A stretch of DNA of 64,000 nt from 66-474 sp044464225 (GTDB taxonomy: Bacteria > Pseudomonadota > Gammaproteobacteria > Xanthomonadales > Rhodanobacteraceae). This document shows positions 43,442 through 53,037 of this stretch, piece by piece. The position numbers were made by a program, and so were the translations under genes. The number at the start of each line of letters is the position of its first letter. The stretch's first letter is position 1. The stretch lies in contig JBIQLN010000007.1 of assembly GCA_044464225.1 (NCBI GenBank), positions 84,806 through 148,805 of the forward strand, written 5' to 3'. The notes below the pieces were generated by a model. The model made no database searches. It worked only from the letters and a program-made list of their open reading frames with translations, and had not been told where the DNA came from.

Positions 43442-44149
43442 TCAACGCGCCGACCAGCTTTCGAGTTCGAGCGAAAAATCGTTCTTGCCGCGCTGCTCGA
43501 TCTTGACGGGCACCGGCAGTGTTCCGGGTGCGAACCAGGCTTCGAAATCGCCCTCGTCGGTGCGGCTGACCCGGGTGGCGTCGAAGGTGCCGGCGGGCAC
43601 GCTCACGTCCTGCTTGCCCTGCGCCGTGAAGTGCTGGTTTTCGATGCGATCGCGCACCGCCACGGGCAGGGTGATGTCGGTCTTGCCGGCGGCAAGGCTG
43701 GCGGCCAGCGCCAGTGGCACGGTGTGGCGTTCGACTGTGCCGGGACGGCTCGCGAAATGGAACGTGCCGTTGTCGTCCACTTCGACGGTGTGGCGGCTCC
43801 AGTCGAAACGCACGCTGCGATGTTTCTGTTTCAATGCCGACGTCATCGTGTAGTCGTAGCTGATGCCTTGCGGCGCGTCGCCCACCCACTTGAAGGTTGA
43901 AACCTCGCGGGTGCCGGCGGCGAGCAGCGAAGCGAGCCCCGCGGTGCCGTGGCTTTGCGTGGTGAAGTTCCAGGTGCCGTTCGCGGCGGGCGCCAGGGTG
44001 AGTGTCGCCTTGCCGATGGGCGAGCCGTTTTGCAGCACGCGGTAATGTGCAGTGAACGCCGGCAGCGGCGCTGCCGCGGCGATGGCGGAACCGAACGCCG
44101 CGATCAGGGCAATGACCAGAAACAATCCGGGTGGAGAATGACGGTGCAT
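43442..44149 (-). CDS. DUF3108 domain protein, exported
   Basis: A 235-residue periplasmic protein of the DUF3108 family. A signal peptide (FLVIALIAAFGSAIAAAAPLPA) is followed by FTAHYRVLQNGSPIGKATLTLA and repeated beta strands, with PAGTFDATRV and LPVPVKIEQRGKNDFSLEL at the end. The fold resembles lipid-handling beta-barrels of the outer-membrane periphery; function unknown. ATG 44149 gives the signal peptide, but a GTG at 44215 overlaps the purN stop (GTGA) and could be used instead. It follows purN, as in related genomes. Confidence 0.82.
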   Translation of the reverse strand: MHRHSPPGLFLVIALIAAFGSAIAAAAPLPAFTAHYRVLQNGSPIGKATLTLAPAANGTWNFTTQSHGTAGLASLLAAGTREVSTFKWVGDAPQGISYDYTMTSALKQKHRSVRFDWSRHTVEVDDNGTFHFASRPGTVERHTVPLALAASLAAGKTDITLPVAVRDRIENQHFTAQGKQDVSVPAGTFDATRVSRTDEGDFEAWFAPGTLPVPVKIEQRGKNDFSLELESWSAR

Positions 44150-44211
44150 GGGATTCGACGTGAACGTAACCGGTTGCCGCGCAGCCTGACGCGCCACGCC
44201 TGAACGCACGC

Positions 44212-44874
44212 TCACGTGGGGGCCAGATCCCCAGACGGGCCCAGCCGCAGCGGCGCGGACAAAGGTACCTCGTTGAAAAACACCCTGCCGCCGCGTTCGC
44301 GCACCTTGCCGCGCGCGATCGCCTCCACGCAGGCGACCAGCAGCCTGTGCTCCTGCGACAACAGCCGTTCGGCAAGGGCGTCCTCGGTGTCACCCGGTCG
44401 GATGTCGATGCGAGCCTGGGCGATCACCGGTCCGCCGTCCAGTTCGGCGCTGACGAAATGCACGCTCGCGCCGTGCTCGAGGTCGCCGGCCTTGAGTGCA
44501 CGGCGATGGGTGTGCAGGCCGCGGTATTTCGGCAGCAATGAAGGATGGATGTTGATCATCCGTCCCGGCCATTGCGCGGTGACGCCGGCGTCGATGATGC
44601 GCATGTAGCCCGCCAGCACCACCAGTTGCGCGCCGCTGGCCGCGACGTTCGCGAACAGCGCCTCGTCGAATTCACGACGCGAGCCGAACGATTTGGGGTC
44701 GAGCGCGAGCGTGGCAATGCCATGCGCTTCGGCGTGGCGAAGCGCGGGCGCGTCGGCCTTGTCGCTTGCCACCAGCACGATGTCGATCGGCAACCTGCCG
44801 GTTTCGCGCGCATCGATCAGCGCCGCGAGGTTGCTGCCGCGGCCGGAGGCGAGTACCGCGACGGGAAAGCTCAT
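44212..44874 (-). CDS. purN: Phosphoribosylglycinamide formyltransferase PurN
   Basis: A 220-residue folate-dependent transformylase that converts GAR to FGAR in purine synthesis. It shows VLASGRGSNLAALIDA at the start, the catalytic Asn-His-Asp set with NIHPSLLPKYRGLHTHRRAL and GASVHFVSAELDGGPVIAQA, and AGYMRII for formyl-folate binding. ATG 44874 overlaps the purM stop (ATGA), so both are translationally coupled. Confidence 0.96.
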   Translation of the reverse strand: MSFPVAVLASGRGSNLAALIDARETGRLPIDIVLVASDKADAPALRHAEAHGIATLALDPKSFGSRREFDEALFANVAASGAQLVVLAGYMRIIDAGVTAQWPGRMINIHPSLLPKYRGLHTHRRALKAGDLEHGASVHFVSAELDGGPVIAQARIDIRPGDTEDALAERLLSQEHRLLVACVEAIARGKVRERGGRVFFNEVPLSAPLRLGPSGDLAPT

Positions 44875-45914
44875 GCGATGTGGACGCGCGAGTCGCCGGC
44901 TGCCGCAACGACTTCGCCGATGGTCCAGCTTTGCAGGCCGGATTGCGCCAGCGCCGCTTGCACGCCGGCCACGTCGCCGGGCGCGAGGATCAGCGTGAAA
45001 CCGATCCCGCAGTTGAAGGTGCGCCACATTTCTTCGCGCGCGACCTTGCCTTCGCGTTGGAGCCATTCGAACACGGGCGGCATCTTCCATGCCGACGCAT
45101 AGATCGCGAGCCCCAGCCCGTCCGGCACCACGCGGATGATGTTTTCCTGCAGGCCGCCGCCGGTGACGTGCGCCATGCCGTGGATCGTGCCGCGTCGTGC
45201 GCGCAGCAATGCAAGGATCGACTTCACGTAGATGGTGGTGGGCGCCATCAGGGCATCGGCCAGCGTGCCCTCGCCGAGCTTCTGGTCGAACGGCGAACCG
45301 GCACGTTCGACGATCTTGCGGATCAGTGAATAGCCATTGGAGTGCGGCCCGCTCGACGCCACGCCCAGGATCACGTCGCCCGCGCCGATCGCGCTGCCGT
45401 CGATGATTTCCGATTTCTCCACCGCGCCGACATTGAAACCGGCGAGGTCGTATTCGCCCGGCGGATACATGTCGGGCATCTCGGCCGTTTCGCCGCCGAT
45501 CAGTGCGCAGCCGGCGAGTTCGCAACCCTTCGCGATGCCCCCCACCACCGCGACGGTGGTGTCGACGTCGAGCTTGCCGGTCGCGAAGTAGTCGAGGAAG
45601 AACAGCGGTTCGGCGCCCTGCACCAGCACGTCGTTCACGCACATGCCGACGAGGTCGATGCCGATGGTGTCGTGGCGGTGCAACTGTTGCGCCAGTTTCA
45701 ACTTGGTGCCGACGCCGTCGGTGCCCGACACCAGCACCGGTTCACGGTATCGGTTCGACAGATCGAACAGGGCGCCGAACCCGCCGAGGCCGCCCATCAC
45801 CTCGGGACGGAAGGTCTTCCCGACCAGTGGCTTGATGCGTTCGACCACCGCGTTGCCGGCGTCGATGTCCACGCCGGCGGCGCGGTAGGAGAGGGCTTCG
45901 TTGTCGGAAGTCAC
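44871..45914 (-). CDS. purM: Phosphoribosylformylglycinamidine cyclo-ligase PurM
   Basis: A 347-residue AIR synthetase that closes the imidazole ring in purine synthesis. Signatures are GFGALFDLSN, VSGTDGVGTKLKLA, GIDLVGMCVNDVLVQGAEPLFFLDY, GGETAEMPDMY and HVTGGGLQENIIRV. The start is taken as GTG 45914, giving the family opening that leads to LSYRAAGVDIDAGN; the upstream frame is unconserved. It heads the purM-purN-DUF3108 operon and diverges from the DUF2066 gene. Confidence 0.95.
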   Translation of the reverse strand: MTSDNEALSYRAAGVDIDAGNAVVERIKPLVGKTFRPEVMGGLGGFGALFDLSNRYREPVLVSGTDGVGTKLKLAQQLHRHDTIGIDLVGMCVNDVLVQGAEPLFFLDYFATGKLDVDTTVAVVGGIAKGCELAGCALIGGETAEMPDMYPPGEYDLAGFNVGAVEKSEIIDGSAIGAGDVILGVASSGPHSNGYSLIRKIVERAGSPFDQKLGEGTLADALMAPTTIYVKSILALLRARRGTIHGMAHVTGGGLQENIIRVVPDGLGLAIYASAWKMPPVFEWLQREGKVAREEMWRTFNCGIGFTLILAPGDVAGVQAALAQSGLQSWTIGEVVAAAGDSRVHIA

Positions 45915-46023
45915 GGCAGTCGGGCGCGTGTGGTTGGCTGGCCGGAATGGCTGAATGCGCAATGATAGACGTTGGCGCCATGATTGGGCAGACTTGCACC
46001 CAATTCGTCCGAGGTGCGTGGCC

Positions 46024-46698
46024 ATGTTGCGAATCTGCCTGTTCCTGTCGCTGGCGCTGGGCATGGCCGCGACAGCCTTCGCCCAGACGCCCCCTGCAAC
46101 TGAAGTGCCGCAGCCGGGCGCATCCGCCAGCCCTTATTCGGCGACCGTGCCGGTGGCCGGTACCAGTGATGCCCAGCGCAACGCCGCGATCGACGCCGCC
46201 CTGACCGAGGTCTTGCAGCAGGTATCGCCTGGCTTCGTGGTGAGCCCCGATGTGCTCGCCCAGGCATCGGGCTACGTGCGCGATTTCCGCTACAGCCGTG
46301 CGGCATCGGGCAATGGGTTGCAGTTGCAGGTGGATTTCGATCCCGGCGCGGTCAACCGCCTGATCGCCGCCCATCCGGCTGGCACCGCGCTGGCGGGCAC
46401 CGCGCCGGCCGGAGGCTCCTCGGCCGCGGCGGCCGTGCAGGGCGGCAGCGGCAAGTTGTGGGTGGACGGGATCGACGACAGCCACGCGTTCGCGAGCGTC
46501 CTGTCCACGCTGCGCGGTGATACGGCCCTGCACGACGTCATACCGGTAAGTGCAAAAGGCGATGGCGTGTTGTTGCAGCTCGGTTTCGATCAGCCGCTGG
46601 CTGCGGTGCTGGCCGCCCTCACGGCGCCCAGCGGGCATTTTGCGATGGAGCAGCAACCGCATCCGGGCGCCGATGCTTCGTTGCGCTGGATGCCGTGA
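46024..46698 (+). CDS. DUF2066 domain protein, exported
   Basis: A 224-residue secreted protein. A signal peptide (MLRICLFLSLALGMAATAFA) is followed by a Pro/Ala-rich spacer and the DUF2066 region with AQRNAAIDAALTEVLQQVSPG and ASGYVRDFRYS. The C-terminal half has LWVDGIDDSHAFASVLSTLRG. Function unknown. It is conserved in front of pgsA-perM-hda in Xanthomonadales, and the pgsA start lies 13 nt after its stop. ATG 46024 was chosen for the signal peptide. Confidence 0.85.
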   Translation: MLRICLFLSLALGMAATAFAQTPPATEVPQPGASASPYSATVPVAGTSDAQRNAAIDAALTEVLQQVSPGFVVSPDVLAQASGYVRDFRYSRAASGNGLQLQVDFDPGAVNRLIAAHPAGTALAGTAPAGGSSAAAAVQGGSGKLWVDGIDDSHAFASVLSTLRGDTALHDVIPVSAKGDGVLLQLGFDQPLAAVLAALTAPSGHFAMEQQPHPGADASLRWMP

Positions 46699-46711
46699 AC
46701 GTGCCAGCGTC

Positions 46712-47311
46712 GTGAGTGGGCGATCGCCAGCGGCCGGTGGTGCAGGCGACAACCGGTTGCGGCACTTGCCGAATCTGATTTCAGGGTTGCGGATTGCGCT
46801 GGTGGTACCGTTGGTCGTGACGATCCTGGCAGGCCGTTACGAGTTTGCATTGGTGGTTGCGGGTGTCGCGGGCGTCTCCGACGGCGTGGATGGCTGGCTG
46901 GCGCGACGGTTCCACTGGCAAAGCCGCCTGGGTTCGATCCTCGATCCGGTCGCGGACAAGTTGATGCTTGTCGGGTGCATGGTGGCGCTCGGCTGGCTGC
47001 ATGAAGCGCCGCGCTGGATGGTGGTGCTGGTGGTGGCGCGCGACGTGGTCATCGCGTCGGGGGCACTCGCCTGGCATCGCGTGCTGCGCAATTTCCAGGC
47101 GCGCCCCAGCTGGCTGTCGAAGGCCACCACGGTGGCGCAGATCGGCTTCGTGCTGCTGGTGCTGGCCGTGCAGACATTCGGCTGGGGGGTGTCGATGTCC
47201 ATTCCGGTGTGGATCGTCGCGATCCTCACCGTCGCCAGCGGTGTCGATTACGTGGTGCGCTGGGGCCTGCTGGCCCGGCGCGAACTGAAAAGCAGGGGCA
47301 CATCGAAATGA
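46712..47311 (+). CDS. pgsA: CDP-alcohol phosphatidyltransferase (PgsA-like)
   Basis: A 199-residue inner-membrane enzyme with about five to six helices. The CDP-alcohol signature DG-x2-AR-x8-G-x3-D-x3-D is intact as DGVDGWLARRFHWQSRLG followed by SILDPVADK. The N-terminal HLPNLISGLRIALV is typical of phosphatidylglycerophosphate synthase, which joins CDP-diacylglycerol and glycerol-3-phosphate. GTG 46712 was chosen because no ATG lies between the preceding gene and the domain. The stop overlaps the next start (ATGA). Confidence 0.88.
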   Translation: MSGRSPAAGGAGDNRLRHLPNLISGLRIALVVPLVVTILAGRYEFALVVAGVAGVSDGVDGWLARRFHWQSRLGSILDPVADKLMLVGCMVALGWLHEAPRWMVVLVVARDVVIASGALAWHRVLRNFQARPSWLSKATTVAQIGFVLLVLAVQTFGWGVSMSIPVWIVAILTVASGVDYVVRWGLLARRELKSRGTSK

Positions 47312-48465
47312 GCAACACGCAGCGCTGGCAATGGTTGTTGATCGTGGCGGCGATCGGCTGGCTGGTCTGGCTGCTGTCGCCGATCCTGATGCCGTTCATG
47401 CTGGCGGCCGTGTTCGCCTATCTAGGCGATCCGCTGGTCGACCGGCTGGAGCGGCTGCGGATCGGGCGCGGGTTGGCGGCTTCCATCGTGTTCCTGGTGA
47501 TGCTGCTGATCGTGGCGCTGGCGCTGGTGCTGCTGGTGCCGTTGATCCAGCGGCAGATCGCGCGCTTCATCGCCGCGCTCCCCGCGTACGCGGCATGGTT
47601 CACGCACGATGCCGTGCCGTGGCTGGAGCACAAGCTCAACATCCCGCCCAGCGAGTTCGACCCTTCCACACTGATTGCGCGGATACGCGAACACCTCGGC
47701 ACGGTGGGCGGTATCGCCGCGGCCGCGCTGGGCTACGCGACACGCTCGGGCCTGGCGCTGATCGGCTTCGGCGTCGCGGTGGTACTGGTGCCGGTGGTGA
47801 CGTTCTACCTGCTGCGCGACTGGGACAGGCTGGTCGCGCACATCGACGCGTTGCTGCCGCGCGAGGCGCAGCCGACGATCCGCCGGCTCGCGCGCGAAAC
47901 CGACAGCGTGCTCGGAGCGTTCGTGCGCGGGCAGTTGCTGGTGATGCTGGGGCTTGCGATCTACTACGCGATCACGTTGAAGCTGGCCGGGCTGGATGTC
48001 GGGCCGCTGATCGGCATGATCGCGGGGCTGGTGAGTTTCGTGCCGTACCTGGGTTTCATCATCGGCATCGTGGCCAGTCTCATTGCGGCGCTCGTGCAAT
48101 TCCACGACGCGTACCATCTGATATTGGTGTTGGTGGTGTTCGGCGTCGGCAACCTGCTGGAAAGCTACGTGCTGGTGCCGAAACTGGTCGGCGACCGCAT
48201 CGGCCTGCATCCGGTGGCGGTGATCTTCGCGGTGCTGGCGTTCGGCGAATTGTTCGGGTTCATCGGCGTGCTGCTGGCATTGCCGATGGCGTCGATCGGG
48301 ATGGTCTTGCTTCGCTTCCTGCGTGACCGTTACGAGGCAAGCTCGTTGTTCGGCGGGCGCGAGCCACCCAAGGACGCGACGGCTTCCGGCGGCCCGCCCG
48401 CGGGAAGTCCGAACCCGCTGCCATCCGAACATCCGGAAAGCCCGCAGGTTCCGCCGGTGCCATGA
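47308..48465 (+). CDS. perM: AI-2E family transporter (PerM-like permease)
   Basis: A 385-residue membrane protein of the UPF0118/AI-2E group with about eight helices. It has LLIVAAIGWLVWLLSPILMPF at the start and long middle amphipathic regions. Conserved blocks are VVTFYLLRDWDRLVAHIDALLP and GLAIYYAITLKLAGLDVGPLIGMIAG with VGNLLESYVLVPKLVGDRIGLHP. A Pro/Ser-rich tail follows. Members act as Na+(Li+)/H+ antiporters or AI-2 exporters; the substrate here is unknown. It overlaps pgsA and hda by 4 nt each. Confidence 0.9.
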   Translation: MSNTQRWQWLLIVAAIGWLVWLLSPILMPFMLAAVFAYLGDPLVDRLERLRIGRGLAASIVFLVMLLIVALALVLLVPLIQRQIARFIAALPAYAAWFTHDAVPWLEHKLNIPPSEFDPSTLIARIREHLGTVGGIAAAALGYATRSGLALIGFGVAVVLVPVVTFYLLRDWDRLVAHIDALLPREAQPTIRRLARETDSVLGAFVRGQLLVMLGLAIYYAITLKLAGLDVGPLIGMIAGLVSFVPYLGFIIGIVASLIAALVQFHDAYHLILVLVVFGVGNLLESYVLVPKLVGDRIGLHPVAVIFAVLAFGELFGFIGVLLALPMASIGMVLLRFLRDRYEASSLFGGREPPKDATASGGPPAGSPNPLPSEHPESPQVPPVP

Positions 48466-49160
48466 TCCGGCAGTTCCCGCTCGACCTGCGCTGGCCACCC
48501 CACCAGCGGCTGGACGCGTTCTGGCCCGGCGCGAACGTGCCGGCGCTGCAAGGCGTTACCGCCGCCGCGAATGGCGGCGATGCGTGGTTGTACCTGCACG
48601 GCACCTCCGGCACCGGCAAGAGCCATCTGTTGATCGGCGCGTGTCGCGGAGTGATCGATGCGAATCGCCCGGCGCGCTACCTTTCGCTGGCGCAGTTGCC
48701 GCCGCCGCGCGCGGATGCGATCGCGATGGTCGAGGCGGAAGGGTTGCTCGCGATCGACGACGTGCAGGCGATCGCCGGCGAGCCGGAAGCCGAACGCGCG
48801 TTGTTCGATCTCTACAATCGTGCCAAGGCCGCCGATGCGCGCATGCTGTTTGCGGCCGACGTCTCGCCGGCAGAACTCGGCATCACGCTTCCCGACCTCG
48901 TTTCGCGCCTCGCGATGTGCACGCAATACGTGTTGCGGCCGCTGGACGACGCCGGCCGCCGCGCCATGCTGCGCGTGCTGGCCGGGCGCCTCGGCCTGCG
49001 CCTGGATGACGAGGTGCTGGATTGGTGGTTCGCGCGCCAGCCACGCGATCCCGCGTCGCTGGTCGCGTTGCTGCAACGCGTGGATCGTGCCTCGCTGGCC
49101 GCACAGCGGCGGATCACGATTCCGTTCCTGCGCGAGTTGTTGGAAACGCCGGACGGGTAG
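48462..49160 (+). CDS. hda: DnaA regulatory inactivator Hda
   Basis: A 232-residue AAA+ protein that promotes hydrolysis of DnaA-bound ATP after replication starts. It begins with the clamp-binding motif QFPLDLRWPP, then has Walker A GTSGTGKSH, Walker B LLAIDDVQ and the arginine-finger region LVSRLAMCTQYVLRPL. Unlike DnaA it lacks domain IV for origin binding. ATG 48462 overlaps the perM stop (ATGA). An imperfect hairpin CCCCATC/GATGGGG (49208-49227) downstream has no T run. Confidence 0.94.
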   Translation: MIRQFPLDLRWPPHQRLDAFWPGANVPALQGVTAAANGGDAWLYLHGTSGTGKSHLLIGACRGVIDANRPARYLSLAQLPPPRADAIAMVEAEGLLAIDDVQAIAGEPEAERALFDLYNRAKAADARMLFAADVSPAELGITLPDLVSRLAMCTQYVLRPLDDAGRRAMLRVLAGRLGLRLDDEVLDWWFARQPRDPASLVALLQRVDRASLAAQRRITIPFLRELLETPDG

Positions 49161-49417
49161 ACATCGCGTTCGGCCAACCCACGGGACCGTTGGACTTTCC
49201 ACGAGGCCCCCATCGGGCAAGATGGGGTGAATGCCCTCGCCTGGTTCGCCCCGCGGCGGGTACGGCCGGGACGGTGGAATTTGCGCGGCCCGGGCCCCGG
49301 GCAGACACGGATTGCATCTGCTGATCGCGGCGGCGCATCGCCGGATCGGGGCGGTTACGCTATCCTTCACCGGCTTCGGTTAGAGTGTCGAAGTTTGAAT
49401 CCGCGGATCATCAGGAC

Positions 49418-50323
49418 ATGAACGTCGCCCGCCTGCATACCCACCTCGATCGGCTCGAAGCCGATTCCATGCGCATCCTGCGCGAGACGGTGGCGGAATG
49501 CAGGAAGCCGGTGCTGCTCTATTCGATCGGCAAGGATTCCTCCGTCCTGCTGCACCTGCTGCTGAAGGCATTCCATCCGGCCAGGCCGCCGTTGCCGATC
49601 CTGCACGTCAACACGACGTGGAAATTCCGCGAGATGATCGAATTTCGCGACCGCGTCGCGCGCGAAAAGAACGTCGACCTGATCGAGTACATCAATCAGG
49701 AAGGCGTTGGCCATACCGACCCCGTCGGCGATGCGTCGCGGCACACCTACGTCATGAAAACGCAGGCGTTGCGCGCGGCGCTGGCCGAACACGGTTTCGA
49801 TGCCGCGATCGGCGGTGCGCGACGTGACGAGGATCCCGCGCGTGCCAAGGAGCGCGTGTTCTCGCTGCGGGGTGCGGGCCAGCGCTGGGAACCGCGCAAG
49901 CAGCGTCCGGAGCCCTGGGGGCTTTACAACACCCGGCTGGCCACCGACGAAACGCTGCGCGTGTTTCCGCTGTCGGACTGGACCGAACTCGACGTGTGGT
50001 TGTACATCCGGCGCGAGAACATCGAGGTGGTGCCGTTGTACTTCGCGAAGGAACGTCCGACGTTCGTGCGCAATGGTGCGCTGCTGGTCCGCGATGACGA
50101 CCGAGTGCCGCTGGAACCCGGCGAGAAACTGGTTCCGAAGATGGTCCGTTTCCGCACGCTGGGCTGCTGGCCGCTGACCGCGGCGGTGGAGTCCGACGCC
50201 GCCGACCTAGACGGCATCATCGCCGAAATGCTGGATACCCGCGAGTCCGAACGCGCGGGCCGCGTCATCGATCGCGATCCTTCCGATTCCATGGAGCGCA
50301 AGAAGCGTGAAGGCTATTTCTGA
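49418..50323 (+). CDS. cysD: Sulfate adenylyltransferase subunit 2 (CysD)
   Basis: A 301-residue ATP-PPi synthase that, with the GTPase subunit, makes APS from sulfate. The P-loop VLLYSIGKDSSVLLHLLLKA is followed by HVNTTWKFREMIEFRD, EYINQEGVGHTDPV, GGARRDEDPARAKERVFSLR and a WTELDVWLYIRRENIEVVPLYFA block. ATG 49418 matches the usual start and a length near the 302 residues of E. coli; a GTG at 49385 is in frame but unconserved. The cysNC start overlaps its 3' end by 17 nt. The space 49161-49417 has no clear regulatory site. Confidence 0.95.
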   Translation: MNVARLHTHLDRLEADSMRILRETVAECRKPVLLYSIGKDSSVLLHLLLKAFHPARPPLPILHVNTTWKFREMIEFRDRVAREKNVDLIEYINQEGVGHTDPVGDASRHTYVMKTQALRAALAEHGFDAAIGGARRDEDPARAKERVFSLRGAGQRWEPRKQRPEPWGLYNTRLATDETLRVFPLSDWTELDVWLYIRRENIEVVPLYFAKERPTFVRNGALLVRDDDRVPLEPGEKLVPKMVRFRTLGCWPLTAAVESDAADLDGIIAEMLDTRESERAGRVIDRDPSDSMERKKREGYF

Positions 50324-52208
50324 CGAAGCCGCCGGCGTGGCCGTCGCGGCGCCGGCGCTGGCCGCGCGCCTGGCCGCGCTGGAAAGCCGGGATACGCTGC
50401 GGCTGGCGATGTGCGGCAGCGTCGACGATGGCAAGAGCACGCTGCTCGGCCGCCTGCTGGCCGAGGCCGGGATGGTTCCCGACGATCGCCTGGCGCAGAT
50501 GATCCGCGACAGCAAGACCCACGGTACCCAGGGCGGCAAGCCCGACTATTCGTTGCTGCTCGACGGACTCGAAGCCGAGCGCGAGCAGGGCATCACGATC
50601 GATGTTGCCTGGCGCTACTTCGGCACCGACCGGCGCGCCTTCATCGTGGCCGACTGTCCCGGCCACGCGCAGTACACCCGCAACATGGCCAGCGGTGCAT
50701 CGAATGCGGAGCTCGGCATCGTGCTGGTCGACGCGCGCGCGGGTGTGCAAACGCAAACCCGGCGGCACACCGCGATCCTCGCGATGTTCGGCGTGCAGCA
50801 CGTGCTGTTTGCGGTCAACAAACTTGACCTCATCGAATACAACCACGCGCGGTATCACGCGATCGAGCAGGAATGCGTGAAGCTTGCGCACGACCTTGGC
50901 ATCGAACACGCGGACGCGATCCCCGTTTCGGCGATCAACGCGGACAACCTGGTCACCGCCTCGCCCAAGACGCCGTGGTACACCGGCAAGCCGTTGCTGG
51001 AATATCTGGAAACGGTGCAGGTGGAGCATCAGGCGGATGCCGCGTTCGCGCTGCCGGTGCAATGGGTGAACCGCCCCGACCACAGCTTCCGCGGTTATGT
51101 CGGCACGGTCGTGGGTGGCCGCGTCACGCGAGGCGACGAGGTGGTGGTGTTGCCTTCGGGCCGGCTTTCGCGGGTGCAGCGCGTGGTCGGCGGCGACGGC
51201 GACCTCGATGTTGCCGAAGCGGGGCAGGCCGTCACGCTCACGCTCACCGACCAGATCGATGTTTCGCGCGGGGACGTGATCGCCGATCCCACGTTGCCGC
51301 CCGAAGTCGCGGCGCAGTTCGCCTGCCATCTCCTGTGGCTGGACGATGCGGCGCTGCTGCCGGGCCGGCGTTACCTGATGAAACGCGCGAGCGGCACCGT
51401 CGGCGCCCAGGTCACCGAGATCAAGCACCGCATCGATCCGGATACCCAGGCGCACCTGGCGGCGACGCGCCTGACCGCCAACGAAATCGGTGTCTGCAAC
51501 CTGTCGCTCGATTCCGACATTGCCTATCGGCCGTACAAGGACGATCGCCGCCTCGGCGGCTTCATCCTGATCGACCGGGAAACCAATGCCACGGTCGGTT
51601 GCGGCACGCTGGACTTCGGCCTGCGCCGCGACCGCAACGTGCACTGGCAGCAACTGGATGTCGATCGCCTGGCGCGCGCCCGCATCAAGGGCCAGACGCC
51701 GCGCTGCCTGTGGTTCACGGGCCTCTCGGGCGCGGGCAAGTCCACCATCGCGAACCTCGTGGAGCGCCGGCTGCTGGCCGATGGTTTCCATACGATCCTG
51801 CTGGATGGCGACAACGTGCGCCACGGCTTGAACCGCGACCTCGGCTTCACCGACGCCGACCGCGTCGAGAACATCCGGCGCGTCGCCGAAGTGGCGAAAT
51901 TGATGATGGACGCCGGCCTGATCGTGCTGGTGTCATTCATCAGCCCGTTCCGTGCAGAGCGGCAACTGGCGCGCGAGCTGATCGGCGAAACCGGGTTCAT
52001 GGAAGTGTTCGTGGATGCGCCGCTGGCCGTGTGCGAAGAGCGCGACGTCAAGGGCCTGTACGCGAAGGCGCGCGCGGGCAAGATCGAGAACTTCACCGGC
52101 ATCGGCTCACCCTACGAAGCGCCGGCGTCACCCGAAATCCACCTGCGTTCGGACCAGGAGTCTGCCGCGGAATCCGCGGCGCGGGTGGTGAAGCGCCTCG
52201 TCGACTGA
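50307..52208 (+). CDS. cysNC: Bifunctional sulfate adenylyltransferase subunit 1 / APS kinase (CysN-CysC fusion)
   Basis: A 633-residue fusion of the GTPase subunit of ATP sulfurylase with APS kinase, converting sulfate to PAPS in one protein together with CysD. The GTPase part has GSVDDGKSTLLGRLL, ADCPGHAQYTRNM and NKLDL. The kinase part begins at about residue 465 with GLSGAGKST (472-480), then DGDNVRHGLNRDLGF, FISPFRAER and GLYAKARAGKIENFTGI. The start is GTG 50307, inside the end of cysD. The fused arrangement is common in this order. Confidence 0.95.
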   Translation: MKAISDEAAGVAVAAPALAARLAALESRDTLRLAMCGSVDDGKSTLLGRLLAEAGMVPDDRLAQMIRDSKTHGTQGGKPDYSLLLDGLEAEREQGITIDVAWRYFGTDRRAFIVADCPGHAQYTRNMASGASNAELGIVLVDARAGVQTQTRRHTAILAMFGVQHVLFAVNKLDLIEYNHARYHAIEQECVKLAHDLGIEHADAIPVSAINADNLVTASPKTPWYTGKPLLEYLETVQVEHQADAAFALPVQWVNRPDHSFRGYVGTVVGGRVTRGDEVVVLPSGRLSRVQRVVGGDGDLDVAEAGQAVTLTLTDQIDVSRGDVIADPTLPPEVAAQFACHLLWLDDAALLPGRRYLMKRASGTVGAQVTEIKHRIDPDTQAHLAATRLTANEIGVCNLSLDSDIAYRPYKDDRRLGGFILIDRETNATVGCGTLDFGLRRDRNVHWQQLDVDRLARARIKGQTPRCLWFTGLSGAGKSTIANLVERRLLADGFHTILLDGDNVRHGLNRDLGFTDADRVENIRRVAEVAKLMMDAGLIVLVSFISPFRAERQLARELIGETGFMEVFVDAPLAVCEERDVKGLYAKARAGKIENFTGIGSPYEAPASPEIHLRSDQESAAESAARVVKRLVD

Positions 52209-52227
52209 GCGATACCGGCCGTCCCGC

Positions 52228-53037
52228 TCAGTCGCGCAGGCGGAAGTCTTTCGCGCGGTGCGCGACCAATCGGAGCGCGACGCGATCCGGCAGCAGGTCC
52301 ATCAGTACCTTGATGGCGCGGTTGATGCGTCCGGGCACGCACACCACCCGCCCGCGTTCGACGGCATCCAGTCCCTGCCGCACCACGTCGTCGGCCTCCG
52401 ACCACATCCAGCCCGGCAGTTTCGAAACCAGCTTGCGCGCGTGGCTGACGTCGTGGAATTCCGAGTGCGTGAAGCCGGGACACAACGCGCAGACGTGGAT
52501 GCCCTGCGCGCGGTTTTCCATCGCCAGCGCCTGCGAGACGCGCATCAGGAATGCCTTGGCCGGCGCGTACAACGTGTTGCCCGGCGTCGCGGGGACCAAC
52601 CCCGCCAGCGAAGCCACGTTGACGATGCGTCCGTAACCGCGTTCGCGCATGCCGGGCAGCAGCAGGTGGCAAAGTTGCAGCGGCGATGTCACCAGCACCT
52701 GCATGAAGCGCGCGTGGGTTTCCCAGTCCACCTTGTCGTAGCGGCCCGGCACGCCATAGCCAGCATTGTTGATCAGGATGTCGATGACGCGCGCGCCGCG
52801 CGTGGCGGTCGCCACGATGCGTTCCGGGGCTGTCGGATCGGCAAGGTCATCGACGATCACATCCGCGTCGACGCCGTGCGCTTGGCGCAGTTCGCAAGCC
52901 AGCGCGTGCAGCCGATCTTCGCGGCGCGCGGTCAGCACGAGGTTGCATCCGCGCGCAGCAAGCTGCCGCGCGAATTCCGCGCCGATGCCGGCGGAGGCGC
53001 CGGTGACGAGGGCACGATGGCGAACGTTTGGGGGCAT
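52228..53037 (-). CDS. Short-chain dehydrogenase/reductase
   Basis: A 269-residue classical SDR. The cofactor loop is VTGASAGIGAEFARQLAARG, with NNAGYG, the catalytic Ser in IVNVASLAG and the YxxxK pair in LYAPAKAFL. The TARRED segment after strand 2 favours NADP(H). The substrate is unknown. It lies convergent to cysNC, 19 nt from its stop. ATG 53037 gives the family start. Between it and tpiA, 53038-53294 shows no other gene. Confidence 0.9.
   Translation of the reverse strand: MPPNVRHRALVTGASAGIGAEFARQLAARGCNLVLTARREDRLHALACELRQAHGVDADVIVDDLADPTAPERIVATATRGARVIDILINNAGYGVPGRYDKVDWETHARFMQVLVTSPLQLCHLLLPGMRERGYGRIVNVASLAGLVPATPGNTLYAPAKAFLMRVSQALAMENRAQGIHVCALCPGFTHSEFHDVSHARKLVSKLPGWMWSEADDVVRQGLDAVERGRVVCVPGRINRAIKVLMDLLPDRVALRLVAHRAKDFRLRD

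Noticed and set aside
49208..49227. Hairpin CCCCATC/GATGGGG after hda as an intrinsic terminator
   Set aside because: The stem is 7 bp and no T run follows, so I did not list it as a terminator.
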